Shown one piece after another: positions 42,682 to 45,483 of a stretch of 45,483 bases of DNA. Source of the stretch: Verrucomicrobiota bacterium (GTDB lineage Bacteria > Verrucomicrobiota > Kiritimatiellia > CAJWTS01); assembly GCA_027623315.1 (NCBI GenBank), contig JAQBYD010000031.1, positions 1 through 45,483 of the forward strand, in the 5' to 3' direction. Both the position numbers and the translations under genes were made by a program. Numbering within the stretch: the stretch's first letter is position 1; every line of letters begins with the position of its first letter. Below the pieces are notes generated by a model. The model was given only the letters and a program-made list of their open reading frames with translations, was not told the origin of the DNA and did not search any database.

Positions 42682-42776
42682 GCAACTCTTTTTTTTGTTT
42701 TTATTCGTTCACTTTTGGCCTATTTTTGGATCTCTTTGAACGAACAGTGGGCATTTCACGTGTTAATGACTGCATC

Positions 42777-44093
42777 ATGACAGCTCTCGCAAACGTCACT
42801 ACGACGCGGCGGCGCGCGTCACTCTGCACCCTTGGGTGTAGACTCAATCAATCGGAGTCCGAACTGATTCGCAGCCGCCTTGAAGTTGCCGGCTACGAGA
42901 TGGTCCCGTTCGGCGAGCCCGCAGACCTGGGAATCATCAACACGTGCACCGTCACACACCAGGCGGATCAAAAGTGCCGGCAGACCATCCGCTCGTTCAT
43001 TCGAAGGAATCCGAATGCGTACACGGCCGTCGTGGGCTGCTACTCGCAGCTCGGATATCGTGGGATATCCGAGATCCCGGGCGTGGATCTAATCGTCGGG
43101 AACCAGGCCAAGCTGGACGTGCTGGATTTCGTCCGTCTCGGACGCAACCCGCGCCCGCTCGTGATCAGGGACAACATCGTACGCGAAGACTTCGCGGTCG
43201 ATTTTGAAGATAGCAGCGACGTGACTCGACGCGCCAACCTCAAGATCCAGGATGGCTGCAATTTCATGTGCACGTTCTGCGTGATTCCGTTCGCACGAGG
43301 GCGGGCCAGAAGCCGGGATCTGGCAAATCTACTCGATGAAGCTCAGTCGCTGGTCCAGCGTGGGGCCCGTGAAATCGTGCTCACGGGGGTCAATGTCGGT
43401 ACCTATGATCTGGATGGCCACGATATCCGTTCGGTCGTGAACCGCCTGGACGCGATCCCGGGGCTGGAGCGCATCCGGATCAGCAGTATCGAGCCGACGA
43501 CCATCCCGACCGCCCTTTTCGAGATGATGCGCGATCCGGATCATGCCCTGCCGCCCTATCTGCACATACCACTTCAATCCGGATCCGACCAGATCCTCGA
43601 ACGAATGCGCCGTCGCTACACCGTTTCGGAGTACCTGGATTTCGTCCAACTCGCCCACGACTCCGTACCGGACCTCTGCATGGGCACGGATATACTAGTC
43701 GGCTCACCGGGTGAGTCGGAGGCCGACTTCGAACAGACCTGCGATGTCCTGGTCAAGAGCCCGATCGCATACGCGCATGTCTTCACCTATTCGGAGCGGG
43801 ATGGCACACCGGCCGCCCGCTCAGACGACGTGGTGCCGGTCGCGGTCCGGCAGCAGCGCAACGCCGTGCTGCGGCGGCTCTCCGCGCGCAAGCGCCAGGC
43901 CTACGATTCCTCCTACGAGGGCAAGCTCGCAACGGTTCTGTTCGAAAACGCCAAGCATGGCTATTGGCCGGGATACACCGATAATTACATTCGCGTCGCC
44001 GTGGCATCGCCTGAGCCGCTTCACAACACGATCCGCAAAGTCCGTCTGTTGCGACGCACTGCCGACTTTGTTGTCGCCGAGCTCGCCGCTTGA
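42777..44093 (+). CDS. mtaB: tRNA (t6A37) methylthiotransferase MtaB-like
   Basis: 438 residues from the ATG at 42777; the frame is open to 42645, but the added residues are Phe/Ser-rich translation of the promoter region of the divergent gene. N-terminal cluster ligands are C21 (CTLGCRLNQSESE), C57 (NTCTVT) and C88 (VVGCYS). The radical SAM motif is C161-x3-C165-x2-C168 (GCNFMCTFCVIPFARGRARS). TRAM-like C-terminal residues follow. The R-L-N-Q-S-E and F-A-R-G-R-A-R-S versions favour MtaB, which makes ms2t6A37 in tRNA, over MiaB and RimO. The stop overlaps the next start (TTGA). Confidence 0.9.
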   Translation: MTALANVTTTRRRASLCTLGCRLNQSESELIRSRLEVAGYEMVPFGEPADLGIINTCTVTHQADQKCRQTIRSFIRRNPNAYTAVVGCYSQLGYRGISEIPGVDLIVGNQAKLDVLDFVRLGRNPRPLVIRDNIVREDFAVDFEDSSDVTRRANLKIQDGCNFMCTFCVIPFARGRARSRDLANLLDEAQSLVQRGAREIVLTGVNVGTYDLDGHDIRSVVNRLDAIPGLERIRISSIEPTTIPTALFEMMRDPDHALPPYLHIPLQSGSDQILERMRRRYTVSEYLDFVQLAHDSVPDLCMGTDILVGSPGESEADFEQTCDVLVKSPIAYAHVFTYSERDGTPAARSDDVVPVAVRQQRNAVLRRLSARKRQAYDSSYEGKLATVLFENAKHGYWPGYTDNYIRVAVASPEPLHNTIRKVRLLRRTADFVVAELAA

Positions 44094-44824
44094 ACGCCTC
44101 TTCGGCAACCCCGGCCGGACCATCGCGCGACGGCGCGCCCGGGATGTTTAACCGCATCGCGCACCGCTACGATTTCCTGAACCGAATGCTGTCCTGTGGC
44201 CAGGACGTTCGCTGGCGCAAACGACTTGCGCGTCACTTCCCCGACGGCACGAATCTGAGCGTGCTCGACGTCGCAACGGGAACCGGGGACGTCCTGCTCA
44301 TGCTGCATGGCTTCGGACGAATCGGGCGTGGTGTCGGCATCGACATGGCAGAAAAAATGCTCGATATCGGTCGTGCCAAGATTCGCGCGCGCGGACTTCA
44401 AGAAACATTCACGCTGAAAACCGGCGACGCCGCGCAGATTCCCGAGACCGACGGGACCTATGATGTCGTGACCATCGCGTTCGGCATCCGCAACGTCGGG
44501 AACACCGCGACGGGACTCGCGGAACTACACCGCGTGCTCAAACCCAACGGCCGCGCGCTGATCCTCGAGTTCTCGCTGCCTGCGAACCCGGCGATGCGCA
44601 AGCTCTACCTCTTCTACTTCCGCCACATCCTGCCCCTCGTGGGCGGCCTCATCTCGGGCGACAGCTACGCCTATCGCTATCTGAACCAGACCGTGGAAAC
44701 CTTCCCCTACGGCGACGCCTTCCTCGACCTCATGCGTAACGCCGGATTCAAGAACGTCTCCGCCGACCCGCTGACGTGCGGCATCGCCGCAATCTATCGC
44801 GGAGAAAAACCGGACGATCGGTGA
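44090..44824 (+). CDS. ubiE: UbiE/MenG-type quinone C-methyltransferase
   Basis: 244 residues from a TTG at 44090 that overlaps the mtaB stop by four bases; an ATG at MFNRIAHRYDFLN is an alternative, but UbiE proteins usually have 10-25 residues before that motif. SAM-binding glycine loop VLDVATGTGDVLL, then TIAFGIRNVGN and LKPNGRALILEFSLP, and the C-terminal GGLISGDSYAYRYLNQTVETFP are UbiE/COQ5 signatures. It methylates 2-demethylmenaquinol and/or a ubiquinol precursor in quinone synthesis. Which quinone cannot be told from this window. Confidence 0.93.
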   Translation: MNASSATPAGPSRDGAPGMFNRIAHRYDFLNRMLSCGQDVRWRKRLARHFPDGTNLSVLDVATGTGDVLLMLHGFGRIGRGVGIDMAEKMLDIGRAKIRARGLQETFTLKTGDAAQIPETDGTYDVVTIAFGIRNVGNTATGLAELHRVLKPNGRALILEFSLPANPAMRKLYLFYFRHILPLVGGLISGDSYAYRYLNQTVETFPYGDAFLDLMRNAGFKNVSADPLTCGIAAIYRGEKPDDR

Positions 44825-44859
44825 GATCGGCAGGCCTGACGCCATTCCGACCCCAATGA

Positions 44860-45327
44860 TCATCTGGTTTTTCCCATCTTGCACACCTCATCGAAGTGCT
44901 TCTTGTCGACGGGCTGCACCGAGAGGCGCATGCCGCGCTTGATCACTATCATGCCGTCGAGGCGGGCATTGACCTTGAGATCCTGCAGCGAGGCGACTGC
45001 CGCAAACTTCTCCACAAATTCGATATCGACCATGATCCAGGTGGGGGTGTCTTTAACGGATTTGGGATCGAAGTAGCGACTCTTGGCGTCGAACGCGGTG
45101 TGATCGGGGTATCCGGTACGGCAAACGCGCGCCATGCCGGCCACGCCGGTCGGATCGGAATTGGAGTGATAATAGAGCACGAGGTCGCCGACACGCATCT
45201 CGTCGCGCATGATATTGCGTGCCTGGTAGTTGCGCACGCCTTCCCAATGGGTCTTGCCGTCCCTCGCAAGATCGTCGATCGAGAAGACAGCCGCCTCCGA
45301 TTTCATCAACCAGTATCTCTTTGCCAT
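44860..45327 (-). CDS. EVE-domain protein
   Basis: 155 residues from the ATG at 45327, which has GGAGGT upstream; an open frame further upstream has no such support. The whole protein is an EVE domain: KRYWLMKSEAAVFSIDDL (about 3-20), HWEGVRNYQARNIMRD, MRVGDLVLYYHSNSD, GVAGMARVCRTGYPDHTAFD and the final VQPVDKKHFDEVCKMG. EVE proteins of this size (~150 residues, PUA-like fold) bind modified bases in DNA or RNA; stand-alone versions are common outside restriction systems. Its 3' end faces the ubiE gene with 35 bp between. Confidence 0.92.
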   Translation of the reverse strand: MAKRYWLMKSEAAVFSIDDLARDGKTHWEGVRNYQARNIMRDEMRVGDLVLYYHSNSDPTGVAGMARVCRTGYPDHTAFDAKSRYFDPKSVKDTPTWIMVDIEFVEKFAAVASLQDLKVNARLDGMIVIKRGMRLSVQPVDKKHFDEVCKMGKTR

Positions 45328-45483
45328 CAATCCACCTCCGCCCCGACCGTCCATGATCTCCCGCGCTCTGTCAATGCCGGTCGACCCTTTCGAAGAATAG
45401 TCATCTGGCAGGACGATTAGCCCGGACATCTCACACTTTTTCGTAGCGAGAGCGCGAAGAGCCCGTCAGGCTTGATCGAAACA
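45328..45483. repeat. Right-edge region with a repeat-B-like fragment
   Basis: 156 bp to the window edge. It contains GCAGGACGATTA (45408-45419), identical to 39104-39115 in repeat B. GTAGCGAGAGCGCGAAG near 45443-45459 resembles the arms seen at 35611-35630. No gene is visible, but the element may continue beyond the window. Confidence 0.45.

Noticed and set aside
42645-42776. N-terminal extension of MtaB by 44 residues
   Set aside because: It would translate the divergent promoter region into Phe/Ser-rich sequence; the ATG at 42777 fits the family start.

Overview
The window comes from a GC-rich, double-membraned bacterium. Outer-membrane parts are plentiful: a CpaC/RcpA-type secretin, a Wza-type polysaccharide export lipoprotein-like channel, a BBP2-type barrel and a TorF-type barrel. 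Eukaryote-like Ser/Thr kinase, PP2C and FHA proteins, an NPCBM-type domain and short AT-poor palindromic repeats would suit the PVC superphylum (for example Kiritimatiellota- or Verrucomicrobiota-like lineages) or a relative. I cannot fix the phylum from sequence alone. I see no rRNA, tRNA, CRISPR array, prophage or intact insertion sequence.

Region 1 (1-14277) is a Tad/Flp (tight adherence) pilus locus. A 5'-truncated TadG-like protein, a TadE-like minor pilin and an unrecognised membrane-anchored protein read rightward. They converge on a leftward series: flp pilin, cpaB/rcpC, cpaC/rcpA secretin, an FHA-fused tadA/cpaF ATPase, tadB, tadC and two FHA-domain membrane proteins. A second tadA/cpaF ATPase, whose N-terminal FHA-like domain has lost its phosphopeptide-binding residues, reads rightward from the flp side. 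No prepilin peptidase (TadV/CpaA) and no TadZ/CpaE is present in the window.

Region 2 (14333-22567) is a phospho-signalling pair directly behind the second ATPase: a 1299-residue PP2C phosphatase and a 1437-residue protein with two tandem Ser/Thr kinase domains. Each has one membrane span and a very large C-terminal part predicted to lie outside the cytoplasm. With three FHA proteins in region 1 (four intact or nearly intact FHA domains), this looks like a threonine-phosphorylation circuit dedicated to the pilus. It is the most interesting system in the window.

Region 3 (22568-36864) is an exopolysaccharide/surface-glycan locus. Rightward: a small putative lipoprotein, a secreted protein of unknown function, a BBP2 barrel, Wza-like export protein, Wzz/Wzc-like BY-kinase, O-antigen ligase/polymerase-like protein and a formyltransferase-like enzyme. 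Leftward: GT4 glycosyltransferase, WbqC-like protein, DegT/DnrJ/EryC1 aminotransferase, TPR-NPCBM lipoprotein, WecA/MraY-family glycosyl-phosphate transferase and PIG-L deacetylase. Together they suggest a lipid-linked polymer with modified (N-formylated and/or deacetylated) amino sugars, exported through a Wza/Wzc-type route. No Wzx flippase was recognised.

Region 4 (36872-45483) is mostly housekeeping: Bcp peroxiredoxin, MFS transporter, YycJ-like metallo-hydrolase, LOG-family phosphoribohydrolase, nitrilase-superfamily amidase, TorF-family barrel, MtaB tRNA methylthiotransferase, UbiE/MenG methyltransferase and an EVE-domain protein. It is interrupted by non-coding stretches made of inverted repeats. 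The TorF gene has a promoter with an 8-G tract between its -35 and -10 boxes, which is the layout of a phase-variable promoter.
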